64,000 nt of DNA from an uncultured Sphingomonas sp. (GTDB lineage: Bacteria > Pseudomonadota > Alphaproteobacteria > Sphingomonadales > Sphingomonadaceae): the NCBI RefSeq assembly GCF_913777625.1, contig NZ_CAJYTI010000010.1:403351-467350 (forward strand), read 5' to 3'. The notes below the pieces were generated by a model. The model was not told the DNA's origin. It did no database searches and saw nothing but the letters and a program-made list of their open reading frames with translations. Within the stretch, counting starts at the first letter, position 1. Each line of letters opens with the position of its first letter. The position numbers were made by a program, and so were the translations under genes. Shown one piece after another: positions 8,889 to 16,375 of the stretch.

Positions 8889-9667
8889 CCGAAATCGACG
8901 ATACCCAGGCTCCCCTGCTCGACCATCTGATCGAGCTGCGGCGGCGGCTGATCTGGTCGATCGTGTCGCTGCTCGCCGCGTTCGGCGGCTGCCTCTATTT
9001 CGCGCGCGGCATCCTCGGTTTCCTCGTCGCGCCGCTCAAGACGGCTGGTCAGGTGAAGATCATCAACACCGAGATTTTCGGCGGCTTCCTCGTCGAGGTG
9101 AAGGTGGCATTCTTCGCCGGGCTGATGATCGCCTTCCCGGTGATCGCCAACCAGCTCTGGCAGTTCGTCGCGCCCGGCCTCTACCGGCGCGAGAAGCAGG
9201 CGCTGCTGCCCTTCCTGCTGGCGACGCCGGTGCTGTTCACCGCCGGCGCGGCGATGGCCTATTTCGTGGCCATCCCGGTGGCGCTCAAATTCCTGCTCGG
9301 CTTCCAGGGACCGCTGGGCGGCGTCGTCCAGGAAGCGCTGCCGGACGTGAACAGCTACCTCAAGTTCGTCATGCAGTTCATCTTCGGCTTCGGGATTTCG
9401 TTCCTGTTGCCGGTGCTGCTGATGCTGCTCGAGCATGCCGGCATCGTCACCTATGAGCAGCTGAAGGGCGCCTGGCGCTACGCGATCGTCGCGGCAGTCG
9501 CGATCGCGGCGGTGCTGACCCCGCCGGACATCGGCTCGCAGCTGCTGCTGGCGGGCCCGCTGGTCGGCCTCTATTTCCTGTCGCTGATTGCGATCTACTT
9601 CACGCGGCGGCGCCGCGAGCGCACGGCGGCGACCGAGGCCGAGGCCGAGGCGCAAACCGCCGAATAA
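8885..9667 (+). CDS. tatC: twin-arginine translocase subunit TatC
   Basis: Polytopic inner-membrane protein that recognises the twin-arginine signal peptide. 260 residues, six predicted membrane helices; family marks include PLLDHLIELRRRLIWSI at the N-terminus and LWQFVAPGLYRREKQALLPF. GTG start (GTGACC) overlapping tatB by four bases. The transcript ends at the convergent hairpin at 9673. Confidence 0.97.
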   Translation: MTEIDDTQAPLLDHLIELRRRLIWSIVSLLAAFGGCLYFARGILGFLVAPLKTAGQVKIINTEIFGGFLVEVKVAFFAGLMIAFPVIANQLWQFVAPGLYRREKQALLPFLLATPVLFTAGAAMAYFVAIPVALKFLLGFQGPLGGVVQEALPDVNSYLKFVMQFIFGFGISFLLPVLLMLLEHAGIVTYEQLKGAWRYAIVAAVAIAAVLTPPDIGSQLLLAGPLVGLYFLSLIAIYFTRRRRERTAATEAEAEAQTAE

Positions 9668-9672
9668 GCGAG

Positions 9673-9700
9673 GCCCCCGCCGCGCGCACGCGGCAGGGGC
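9673..9700. terminator. convergent terminator between tatC and entericidin gene
   Basis: A 12-base-pair GC-rich stem (9673-9684 with 9689-9700, one mismatch, tetraloop CGCA) lies exactly between the convergent tatC and the small lipoprotein gene. There is no long U-tract on either side. Confidence 0.65.
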
Positions 9701-9710
9701 ACTGCATTGC

Positions 9711-9845
9711 TTACTTCGACTTGGCAGCCGCGTTGGCGACGGTGTCGCCGGCCGACGCAACGTCCTTGCCGGCGCCTTCCACGGTGTTGCAGGCGGCGAT
9801 CAGCAAGGTGCCGGCAATGGCGGCACAGGCGATGAGTGTACGCAT
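9711..9845 (-). CDS. entericidin A/B-like small lipoprotein
   Basis: 44-residue lipoprotein: signal sequence MRTLIACAAIAGTLLIAAC with a lipobox ending at Cys19, then a short amphipathic tail with KDVASAGDTVANAAAK. This matches the entericidin family, small membrane-anchored lipoproteins linked in enterobacteria to stationary-phase lysis control. The start has GGAGAAG upstream on the minus strand. It lies downstream of the candidate small RNA in the general stress locus; a weak EcfG-like site is discussed among the rejected items. Confidence 0.8.
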   Translation of the reverse strand: MRTLIACAAIAGTLLIAACNTVEGAGKDVASAGDTVANAAAKSK

Positions 9846-9964
9846 CGAACTTCTCCAATTTTCCCCGTTTTCGGGACGGATGTTCAATGCGGTGCCCCGA
9901 GAATCGTTCCGGCAACGCGCCGGCTTGCGGCTGCGCTGCGATGAGGATTTTCGTCTATTTTTGA

Positions 9965-10066
9965 AGGAAGTAGGCCCGGAAGCGTCACCGGGGGGGGGAG
10001 GGGTAGACGCTTCCGGGCCCATGTCGTGGATAGCGAGAGCGGGGGGGCAAAAGGTCGCTATCCGAA
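9965..10066 (-). ncRNA. candidate stress-induced small RNA with C-rich hairpin loops
   Basis: About 100 bases on the minus strand, beginning 6-10 bases after an EcfG-type promoter, fold into two perfect hairpins. Hairpin 1 pairs 10055-10063 with 10028-10036 (9 base pairs) and its 18-base loop holds seven consecutive C. Hairpin 2 pairs 10006-10019 with 9973-9986 (14 base pairs) and its 19-base loop reads CCCC, T, then nine C. Such loops could pair with G-rich ribosome-binding sites. No open frame fits. In Caulobacter the EcfG-family sigma factor drives GsrN, a small RNA acting through a C-rich loop; functional similarity here is inference. The 3' end is uncertain: the tail is pyrimidine-rich but not a clean U-tract. 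Confidence 0.65.
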
Positions 10067-10072
10067 GGTCAG

Positions 10073-10097
10073 AACGCCGATCTTTGTACCGGGTTCC
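10073..10097 (-). promoter_or_regulatory. EcfG-type promoter for the candidate small RNA
   Basis: On the minus strand GGAAC (10097-10093), a 16-base spacer and CGTT (10076-10073) match the EcfG promoter consensus exactly. The site is 18 bases beyond the phyP-like stop codon and points away from it, so it would produce a separate transcript starting near 10066. Confidence 0.8.
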
Positions 10098-10114
10098 GCA
10101 CCGCGGTGCATTTT

Positions 10115-11683
10115 TCAGGGGCGGCCGTTGATCGCGATGCTCGTCTCATACGCGCCTACAAGCGGATCGTGGTGAAGCTGGGTACGAAGCTGCCTGGCAA
10201 GACCTTGGAGCACGCGGCCATAGCGCTTCTCGACCAGCAGTTCGAAGCCGGGATTGCTCACCAGCGCCGGCGAGGAGACGCGCAGCACGGCGCGATCCGC
10301 GCCTTCGGGCGCCTTGATCGAGATGCGGATCTGCGCGGCCTCGTTGCAGGTGATCGCCAGCTCGACCATTTCGGTGAGCACGAAGGCGACGGCGATCGCC
10401 ACGTCCTGGGTGACGAGCAGCGCTTCCACCTCGAGGGTGATGCCGATGCCGCGGGCCGGCTCCGGGGCGGTCGCGCGCAGATTGGCGGCGAGTTCGCCGA
10501 TCACCGAGCGCAGCTCGAGCCCGCGATTCTCTTCCATCTCGGCATAATGGTGGCGGTGGACGACCGCGAGGGCATCGACCCGCCGCTGGATCGAGGCATA
10601 GGCATCGGCCGCTTCCTGCCCCTTGGCGGCGCGGGCATGAAAATTGATCAGGCTGGAGATGACCTGCAGGTTGTTCTTCACCCGGTGATGGACTTCGCGG
10701 GTCAGCTTGGTCTGCTGCACCAGCCCCTTGGCGAGATCGTCCTCATGCGCCTGGACGGTGCGGCTGATCTGGCTGAACGTGTCGCCGAGCTCGCGGATCT
10801 CCTGCGCCGGAATCGGCCCCAGCCGCTCGGTATCGATCACGTCGCCGGGCCGATAATGGGCGACGCTGCTGCGCAGGCGGCGGAGCGGGCGGATCAGCAG
10901 GATGTCGACCACGAACCAGCCGATGCCGGCGGCGGCAATCCACATCAGCACCAGCAGGACGGTGGCGATCACCAGTGGCGAGGTGATCGGCGCGCCCGGC
11001 ATGGTCGTTTCCAGCGCGAGATCGTCGACGCCCAGGTTGCTGCGCAGGCTCTTGCCGCGATCCAGCGGGCCGGTGTCCTTCAGCGCGCGGAGCGTGAGCC
11101 GGTCGCCGCGGCCGATCAGCGCCGAACCATAATCGGGCACGAAGCCGCTTGGACGCGCCAGTCCGGCGAGCAGGTCGCGCGGATAATAAGCGGTCGCGGT
11201 GCTGCCGCCTTCGCCGCCGATACGCAGCACCAGCCCGCCCGGCACGATCCGCGCGGAAACGGCGCCGCGATCCGCGTCGATCCCGTCTGCCTGCTCGAAG
11301 GGGCGGCCGCACAGCGTGCGACCATGGCCGTCGCGCACCAGGAAGCGCGAGCGCGCCTGTGCCGCATAGGTCCCGGCCAGGCGGGTGCAGCTGGGGGCGT
11401 CGTTCGGGTTGCGGGCGAGCGCCGACAGGGCCTCAGCGAGCTGGGCGACATGATTGGCCAGCAGGTTTTCGAGATTGCCAGCGCTTTCCTGGGCGGTGGC
11501 GTTCAGCCGCTCGCGGGCTTCGTCATCGGCACTTCGCGTGGTCTGCAGCGTGGTAAACAGCGCGATCAGCGCCAGCGGCAGCAGTGCGCCGACCAGGATC
11601 AGGAATACTTTCGCGCCGGTGGGCAAACGCCCCAGCGCTGCCGAGAAGCCTCGACCGCGGAGTTGGGAATCCAGGTCGTTCAT
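10115..11683 (-). CDS. PhyP-like HisKA_2 sensor protein of the general stress response
   Basis: 522-residue membrane protein: membrane helices at about 24-46 and 236-258 flank a periplasmic sensor region, then a HAMP-like segment and a HisKA_2 dimerisation domain with REVHHRVKNNLQVISSLIN (phospho-acceptor His332 or His333). The ATP-binding domain is degenerate: the N-box reads TEMVELAITC and lacks the usual Asn, and no DxGxG motif is visible. In Sphingomonas a protein of this type beside nepR, PhyP, acts as a negative regulator and phosphatase of PhyR; the lost ATP site fits that role rather than kinase activity. It is 12 bases downstream of nepR and shares its promoter. Confidence 0.8.
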   Translation of the reverse strand: MNDLDSQLRGRGFSAALGRLPTGAKVFLILVGALLPLALIALFTTLQTTRSADDEARERLNATAQESAGNLENLLANHVAQLAEALSALARNPNDAPSCTRLAGTYAAQARSRFLVRDGHGRTLCGRPFEQADGIDADRGAVSARIVPGGLVLRIGGEGGSTATAYYPRDLLAGLARPSGFVPDYGSALIGRGDRLTLRALKDTGPLDRGKSLRSNLGVDDLALETTMPGAPITSPLVIATVLLVLMWIAAAGIGWFVVDILLIRPLRRLRSSVAHYRPGDVIDTERLGPIPAQEIRELGDTFSQISRTVQAHEDDLAKGLVQQTKLTREVHHRVKNNLQVISSLINFHARAAKGQEAADAYASIQRRVDALAVVHRHHYAEMEENRGLELRSVIGELAANLRATAPEPARGIGITLEVEALLVTQDVAIAVAFVLTEMVELAITCNEAAQIRISIKAPEGADRAVLRVSSPALVSNPGFELLVEKRYGRVLQGLARQLRTQLHHDPLVGAYETSIAINGRP

Positions 11684-11695
11684 GTCCCGCTTGGT

Positions 11696-11863
11696 TTAAT
11701 CGAGCTTCTTCAAGAGGTCGAGCAGATCATCCGGGACCGATTCGTTCAGCGTCTCGTCATACGCGCGGCGCAATGCATCACCCACATCGGTGCTGGGATT
11801 CGGCTTGTCGCCGCTGCCCTGCGCCGGAGGCTGCTTGCCCTGATCATTGTTAGCGGAGTGCAC
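11696..11863 (-). CDS. nepR: anti-sigma factor NepR
   Basis: 55-residue protein that sequesters the EcfG sigma factor until phosphorylated PhyR binds it. The core is recognisable: DVGDALRRAYDETLNESVPD followed by DLLDLLKKLD at the C-terminus, preceded by a disordered N-terminal tail. GTG start with a strong AGGGGG about five bases upstream. It heads the minus-strand nepR-phyP unit, divergent from phyR, and has an EcfG-type promoter upstream, which would give negative feedback. Confidence 0.9.
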   Translation of the reverse strand: MHSANNDQGKQPPAQGSGDKPNPSTDVGDALRRAYDETLNESVPDDLLDLLKKLD

Positions 11864-11999
11864 CAATTCCCCCTAAGGGTCCGGATCGTCCGGATACCCG
11901 GACCAAATGAGCGATGGACCTGCAGTTGCGAATACCGCGAACGACGCCGAGTGCAAGCACCCGGCGCCGCTGCAGCCATTCACGCAGTCCGGTCGATGA

Positions 12000-12024
12000 A
12001 ACCAAAGAGCGCCTCGATTGTTCC
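12000..12024 (-). promoter_or_regulatory. EcfG-type promoter upstream of nepR
   Basis: On the minus strand GGAAC (12024-12020), 16 bases and GGTT (12003-12000). The last element differs from CGTT by one base, as at 16318. It sits 137 bases before the nepR start in the divergent phyR/nepR intergenic region. Confidence 0.7.
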
Positions 12025-12133
12025 ACGTTCGATGCGAAATCCGGGGAGGGGCTTCTTCGGGTGACGAAATCATTGAATTCACGCCCGCGGGGAGCGACAA
12101 CGGCTCCCGCACTCGATGGAGAATACATAGCTC

Positions 12134-12931
12134 ATGTCGCTTGGTCAGCAACTCGCGCCGCACCTTCCGCTCCTGCGGCGCTATGCCCGTGCGCTCACCG
12201 GCAACCAGGCCGAAGGCGATCGCTATGTGCGCGCCGCGCTGGAAGCAATCGTGGAGGCGCCCGATCAATTCCCGCGGGATGTGGATGCGCGTCTCGGGCT
12301 CTACCGCACCTTCCAGGTGATCTGGCAGTCGAGCCAGTGGGACGACAGCATCGACGCGGTCGAACAGGGCAATGATGCCGAGGCGATCGCCCGCAAGCGC
12401 CTCGCCCGGCTGACGCCGCTGTCGCGCCAGGCGCTGCTGCTCACCACGGTGGAAGGTTTCCCGCCCGAGGACGCCGCCTATCTGATCGGCGAGCAGCCGG
12501 CCCGCGTCACCGAACTGGTCGCGGAGGCGGTCAACGAGATCGAGCGCCAGACCCGCACGCGGGTGATGATCATCGAGGACGAGCCGCTGATCGCGATGGA
12601 CCTCGAGCAGATCGTCCGCGATCTCGGCCATGACGTGACCGGCGTCGCCGTCACCCGCGACGAGGCCGTCGCGCTGGCGATGGAGGACCGGCCGGGCCTG
12701 GTGCTGGCCGACATCCAGCTGGCGGACGACAGCTCGGGCATCGACGCGGTGAAGGACATCCTCGCCGAATTCGCGGTGCCGGTGATCTTCATCACGGCCT
12801 TCCCCGAGCGTCTGCTCACCGGCGAGCGACCGGAGCCTACCTTCCTGATCACCAAGCCGTTCCAGCGCGAAACGGTGAAGGCGACGATCAGCCAGGCGCT
12901 GTTCTTCGACGAGGCGACGGTGCCCGCCTGA
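12134..12931 (+). CDS. phyR: general stress response regulator PhyR
   Basis: 265-residue hybrid of an EcfG-like sigma-mimic domain (about 1-135) and a C-terminal receiver domain (142-265). Phosphorylation of Asp193 (in LADIQLADDSSG) exposes the sigma-like domain, which captures NepR and frees EcfG. The acidic pair in MIIEDEPLIAMD and Lys in FLITKPF complete the receiver site. It is transcribed away from nepR-phyP and toward ecfG. No EcfG-type site is seen directly upstream on the plus strand. Confidence 0.96.
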   Translation: MSLGQQLAPHLPLLRRYARALTGNQAEGDRYVRAALEAIVEAPDQFPRDVDARLGLYRTFQVIWQSSQWDDSIDAVEQGNDAEAIARKRLARLTPLSRQALLLTTVEGFPPEDAAYLIGEQPARVTELVAEAVNEIERQTRTRVMIIEDEPLIAMDLEQIVRDLGHDVTGVAVTRDEAVALAMEDRPGLVLADIQLADDSSGIDAVKDILAEFAVPVIFITAFPERLLTGERPEPTFLITKPFQRETVKATISQALFFDEATVPA

Positions 12932-12995
12932 CGCGAAATCGGGGCGGGTTCCACCCGGTACGGAGCTAAAACGGTTCTCGGGTGTTTAGGCTTTC

Positions 12996-13133
12996 ATGGC
13001 TGAGCAAGACGAACCCGCCTCTGTTAGTACTGATCGTGCCCGCGCCGGCACGACGCCCGGTGTTACCCGCTATGTGTTGGGCATCGGGCTGCTGCTGGTG
13101 ATCGTGATCTTCGCCATTATCCTTTTGGTTTGA
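12996..13133 (+). CDS. 45-residue single-span membrane protein between phyR and ecfG
   Basis: Short frame MAEQDEPASVSTDRARAG onward with one C-terminal membrane helix (about 25-45, YVLGIGLLLVIVIFAIILLV). The first half is polar and likely cytoplasmic. No clear ribosome-binding site, but the codon use and the perfectly bounded helix look genuine. Its place in the stress locus suggests co-expression with phyR or ecfG. Function unknown. Confidence 0.6.
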   Translation: MAEQDEPASVSTDRARAGTTPGVTRYVLGIGLLLVIVIFAIILLV

Positions 13134-13225
13134 TTGGCATGTTTCACCGGGCAATGCTTGTAATCGACCCCGAGGACCCCAGCTTGGCAACGAATGACGC
13201 CGCGCGCGCAACTGATCGGGAATGC

Positions 13226-13879
13226 ATGACGACAGAAGCCACCCATACGGATCATGAGGAGCCGGGCGCGAACACGGCGCCGGTGGAACATGTCTCGCTC
13301 TCGGATCCCGAATTCAAAACCCAGCTCGCGCAGGTGATCCCGCATCTCCGCGCCTTCGGCCGGTCACTTTCGGGCAGCCGGGACCTCGCCGACGATCTGG
13401 TGCAGGAGACGCTGCTCAAGGCATGGGCCGCGCGCAAGCGCTTCCAGGCCGGCACCAACATGCGTGCCTGGACGTTCATCATCCTGCGCAACCTCTATCT
13501 CAGCCAGATGCGCCGCGCGCGCTTCAAGGGCGAATGGGACGATCTGGTTGCCGATCGCCTGCTGGCCGCGCCGGCGAGCCAGGATCGTCATGTCGAGCTG
13601 GCGGACATGCAGCGCGCGCTGCTCCATTTGCCGCAGCCGCAGCGCGAGGCGCTGATCCTCGTCGGTGCAGGCGGCTTCGCGTACGAAGAGGCTGCCGAGA
13701 TCTGCCAGGTGGCGGTAGGTACCATCAAGAGCCGCGTGGCGCGTGGCCGCGTCGCGCTCGAAGCGCTGATGTCGGAAGGACAGCTGCCCTCGCGCCGCTC
13801 GACCTCGCTCAACGAGGACGGCCGTACCGCGCTCGACACGATCATGGGCGAGGTCGACGATCTCAGCCGCGAGCGTTGA
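13226..13879 (+). CDS. ecfG: general stress sigma factor EcfG
   Basis: ECF sigma factor that directs the general stress regulon. Region 2 contains GSRDLADDLVQETLLKAWAA and NMRAWTFIILRNLYLSQMRR; region 4 contains QREALILVGAGGFAYEEAAE followed by VGTIKSRVARGR. The product is 217 residues from ATG 13226 (MTTEATHTDHEEPG). The frame is open from TTG 13130, with ATG 13139 also possible; the shorter form is preferred because the conserved part starts only at SLSDPEFK. A strong hairpin follows at 13940. Confidence 0.93.
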   Translation: MTTEATHTDHEEPGANTAPVEHVSLSDPEFKTQLAQVIPHLRAFGRSLSGSRDLADDLVQETLLKAWAARKRFQAGTNMRAWTFIILRNLYLSQMRRARFKGEWDDLVADRLLAAPASQDRHVELADMQRALLHLPQPQREALILVGAGGFAYEEAAEICQVAVGTIKSRVARGRVALEALMSEGQLPSRRSTSLNEDGRTALDTIMGEVDDLSRER

Positions 13880-13939
13880 TGCGTCGATAACCAGATAGCG
13901 TGGGACTCCGGTAAGGAAGCCTACGGATTTTCACATGGG

Positions 13940-13976
13940 CCTCCAGGTGACACGCTCCCGTCATCTGGAGGCTTTT
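13940..13976 (+). promoter_or_regulatory. hairpin after ecfG that hides the next ribosome-binding site
   Basis: A 12-base-pair stem (13940-13951 with 13960-13971, one G-U pair, 8-base loop) is followed by CTTTT. It can be read as the ecfG terminator with a weak U-tract. Its 3' arm also contains GGAGG, the ribosome-binding site for an ATG five bases further on, so it could equally control translation of that small frame. Confidence 0.6.
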
Positions 13977-14105
13977 ATGCGACTCGACCGCTTCGACAAT
14001 CATCAGTCCGGCTTTGGCCCCTGCATCGCGACGATGATCGCGCTGGCGGGGATCGGCGCACTCGTCGGTGGCGTCCTCGCCCGCTTTGCCGAGCTTCTCC
14101 GCTAA
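13977..14105 (+). CDS. 42-residue small membrane protein
   Basis: Short frame MRLDRFDNHQSGFGPCIATM onward with one membrane segment (about 15-36, rich in Ala/Gly/Val/Leu) and a charged C-terminal end. The Shine-Dalgarno GGAGG is ideal but lies in the 3' arm of the preceding hairpin. No recognisable family. It could be a stress-locus membrane peptide or a chance frame behind a terminator. Confidence 0.45.
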   Translation: MRLDRFDNHQSGFGPCIATMIALAGIGALVGGVLARFAELLR

Positions 14106-14149
14106 CGCACACAGGCTCTTGCGTCCGGGCACCGCTTCGCCCATATGCG

Positions 14150-14245
14150 CCGCGGGAGTCGGGCGGACGGGATCGTCGCCAACCCGGTCAGGTCCGGAAG
14201 GAAGCAGCCGTAACGATTTCGTCCCGGGTCGTTCCGGCTCCCACC
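14150..14245 (+). ncRNA. ffs: signal recognition particle RNA (small bacterial type)
   Basis: The conserved apical SRP motif is present: GGTCAGGTCCGGAAGGAAGC then AGCCGTAAC (14187-14213). Flanking sequences pair as a long hairpin, for example GGGAGTCGG at 14154 with CCGGCTCCC ending 14242. The RNA scaffolds Ffh for co-translational targeting. Location directly before dnaX is usual in alphaproteobacteria. Ends are approximate. Confidence 0.88.
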
Positions 14246-14324
14246 CATCCTTTACATCGCTATCCACAACCCATCGCGCCTGCCGCTTCGACAAATCGAG
14301 CGCGGGTCCCTAGATAGGGTCGTG

Positions 14325-15983
14325 ATGTCCGATTCCCTGCTTGGCCTCGACGAACCCCCGCAGCCCCAGCGCGGCGAAGCGTACCGCGTGCTCGCCCGCA
14401 AATACCGGCCGCAGACGTTCAGCGCGCTGATCGGCCAGGATGCGATGGTCACCACGCTGGGCAATGCGATCAAGCGTGATCGGCTGGCGCATGCCTTCCT
14501 GCTGACCGGCGTGCGCGGGGTGGGCAAGACCTCCACCGCCCGCCTGATCGCCAAGGCGCTCAACTGCATCGGCCCGGACGGGCAGGGTGGTCCGACGATC
14601 GACCCGTGCGGCGTCTGCGAGCCGTGCCGCGCGATCGCCGAGGGGCGCCATATCGACGTGATCGAGATGGACGCCGCCAGCCATACCGGCGTCGACGACG
14701 TGCGTGAGATCATCGAGGCGTCGCGCTATGCGGCGGTCTCGGCGCGCTACAAGATCTACATCATCGACGAAGTCCACATGCTGTCGAAGAACGCGTTCAA
14801 CGCGCTGCTGAAGACGCTGGAGGAGCCGCCGGGGCATGTGAAGTTCCTGTTCGCCACGACGGAGGTGAACAAGGTGCCGGTGACGGTGCTGTCGCGCTGC
14901 CAGCGCTTCGACCTGCGCCGCATCCCCGCCGAGCTGCTCGCCGAGCATTTCGCACGCGTGTGCGAGGCGGAGCAGGTTGAAGCCGAGCCCGAGGCGCTGG
15001 CGCTGGTTGCGCGCGCGGCGGAAGGCTCGGCGCGCGACGGGCTGTCGATCCTCGACCAGGCGATCGCGCATGCCGGGCTGGAAGGCGAGGGGGTGAAGGC
15101 GGAAGCCGTGCGCCAGATGCTCGGCCTGTCCGATCGCGGCGCCAATCGCGACCTGTTCGGTACGCTGGTCGAGGGCCAGGCGCAGAAGGCGCTGGCGGGG
15201 CTGCGGGCGCAATATGATCTGGGCGTCGATCCGCTCGCGGTGCTGCGCGCGCTGCTGGAGACGGTGCACGGCGTGACCCTGGTCAAGCTCGGCACGCATC
15301 GGCTTTCCGGTCAGTCGCTCGAGGAGCGCGAGGCGATGGAGGCCTGGGCGGCCCGCCTGTCCTTCCCGGCGCTCCACCGGCTGTGGCAGTTGCTGCTGCG
15401 CGGGCATGACGAGGTCGCCAGGGCGGCGCTGCCGATCGAAGCGACCGAAATGGCGCTGCTGCGCGTGATCCACGCGGCGCAGCTGCCCGATCCGGGCGAG
15501 CTGGCCAAGCAGATCCTCAGCGGCAGCATCGCGGTGCCCGCCGGTGCGCCGGCCGCAGCGGCTGCGGCACCGACCGCGCCAGCGCCTGCCACGGTGCAGG
15601 AAACCGGGCCGGTGCTGCCGACCAACCTGACCGAACTTGCCGAGCATCTGGAGGCGCATCGCCGGCTCCAGCTCGCGATGTTCGTGCGCGATTACATGCG
15701 GCCGGTGCGCTTCGAGGGCAGCGAGATCGATTTCGGCGCGGCGCGGCCGCTGCCGCAGGATTTCGTGCGCGAGCTGGGCGGGGCGCTCAAGGACAGCACC
15801 GGCGTGCACTGGAAGATCACCCTTGTCGACGGCGCCACCGCGATGACGCTGCGCGAGGAACAGGCGGCCCGGCAAGCGGCCGAGCGCGAGGCGGTGCTCG
15901 CCTCGCCGATCGTCGCGGCTGCCATGCAAGCTTTTCCTGATGCCGAGCTGATCGGCTGGACCAAGACCGGGAGTGACGGATGA
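14325..15983 (+). CDS. dnaX: DNA polymerase III subunits gamma and tau
   Basis: AAA+ clamp-loader ATPase, 552 residues. Walker A GVRGVGKTS, a zinc-binding cluster CGVCEPC, the DEAH-like IIDEVHML and the sensor region FATTEVNKVPVTVLSRCQRF are all visible; the C-terminal part is the Ala/Pro-rich tau region. ATG 14325 follows an in-frame GTG at 14322; either may be used. It overlaps ybaB as ATGA. No obvious slippery A-run for a gamma frameshift was noticed. Confidence 0.95.
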   Translation: MSDSLLGLDEPPQPQRGEAYRVLARKYRPQTFSALIGQDAMVTTLGNAIKRDRLAHAFLLTGVRGVGKTSTARLIAKALNCIGPDGQGGPTIDPCGVCEPCRAIAEGRHIDVIEMDAASHTGVDDVREIIEASRYAAVSARYKIYIIDEVHMLSKNAFNALLKTLEEPPGHVKFLFATTEVNKVPVTVLSRCQRFDLRRIPAELLAEHFARVCEAEQVEAEPEALALVARAAEGSARDGLSILDQAIAHAGLEGEGVKAEAVRQMLGLSDRGANRDLFGTLVEGQAQKALAGLRAQYDLGVDPLAVLRALLETVHGVTLVKLGTHRLSGQSLEEREAMEAWAARLSFPALHRLWQLLLRGHDEVARAALPIEATEMALLRVIHAAQLPDPGELAKQILSGSIAVPAGAPAAAAAAPTAPAPATVQETGPVLPTNLTELAEHLEAHRRLQLAMFVRDYMRPVRFEGSEIDFGAARPLPQDFVRELGGALKDSTGVHWKITLVDGATAMTLREEQAARQAAEREAVLASPIVAAAMQAFPDAELIGWTKTGSDG

Positions 15984-16303
15984 AGAGTCTCGAAGACATC
16001 ATGGCCATGGCGCAGAATGTGCAGGCCGAACTGACCAAGGCGCAGGCGAGCCTCGATTCGGTCGAGGTCGAGGGCGTGTCGGGCGGCGGGCTCGTCAAGG
16101 TGAAGGCCAGCGCCAAGGGCCGCATCATCGGCATCGCCATCGACGATTCGCTGATCAACGTCGCCGAAAAGACGATGCTGGAGGACCTGCTGGTCGCCGC
16201 GTTCAACGATGCCAGGGTCAAGGCCGATGCCGCTTCGTCGGAAGCGATGAGCAAGATGACCAGCGGCCTGCCGCTGCCGCCGGGCTTCAAGCTCCCGTTT
16301 TGA
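15980..16303 (+). CDS. YbaB/EbfC family nucleoid-associated protein
   Basis: 107-residue DNA-binding protein of the YbaB/EbfC family. Conserved core includes MAMAQNVQAELTKAQASLDS and the C-terminal GLPLPPGFKLPF. The start overlaps the dnaX stop, the usual dnaX-ybaB arrangement; recR, which often follows, is absent here. Confidence 0.93.
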   Translation: MKSLEDIMAMAQNVQAELTKAQASLDSVEVEGVSGGGLVKVKASAKGRIIGIAIDDSLINVAEKTMLEDLLVAAFNDARVKADAASSEAMSKMTSGLPLPPGFKLPF

Positions 16304-16317
16304 GACAAGGGCTTACG

Positions 16318-16342
16318 GGAACCTAGCGCCGTCCCCTCGGTT
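16318..16342 (+). promoter_or_regulatory. EcfG-type promoter before the 16376 gene
   Basis: GGAAC (16318-16322), 16 bases, GGTT (16339-16342), the same variant as upstream of nepR. It lies 33 bases before the ATG at 16376, with room for a short leader that contains GAGGAGAG. Confidence 0.75.
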
Positions 16343-16375
16343 GCTGTCGCCAGACACAATCGAGGAGAGACGATC

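Noticed and set aside
9886..9910. Possible EcfG promoter for the entericidin-like gene
   Set aside because: GGAAC-N16-CATT has a poor second element; too weak to claim, though the position is plausible.
10106..12064. A 652-codon open frame opposite the phyP-like gene and nepR
   Set aside because: It is a GC-rich shadow of two genes with clear homology on the minus strand; its product is a biased Arg/Ala/Gln string.
12962..12986. EcfG-like GGAGC-N16-TGTT before the 45-residue membrane protein
   Set aside because: Both elements deviate from the consensus.
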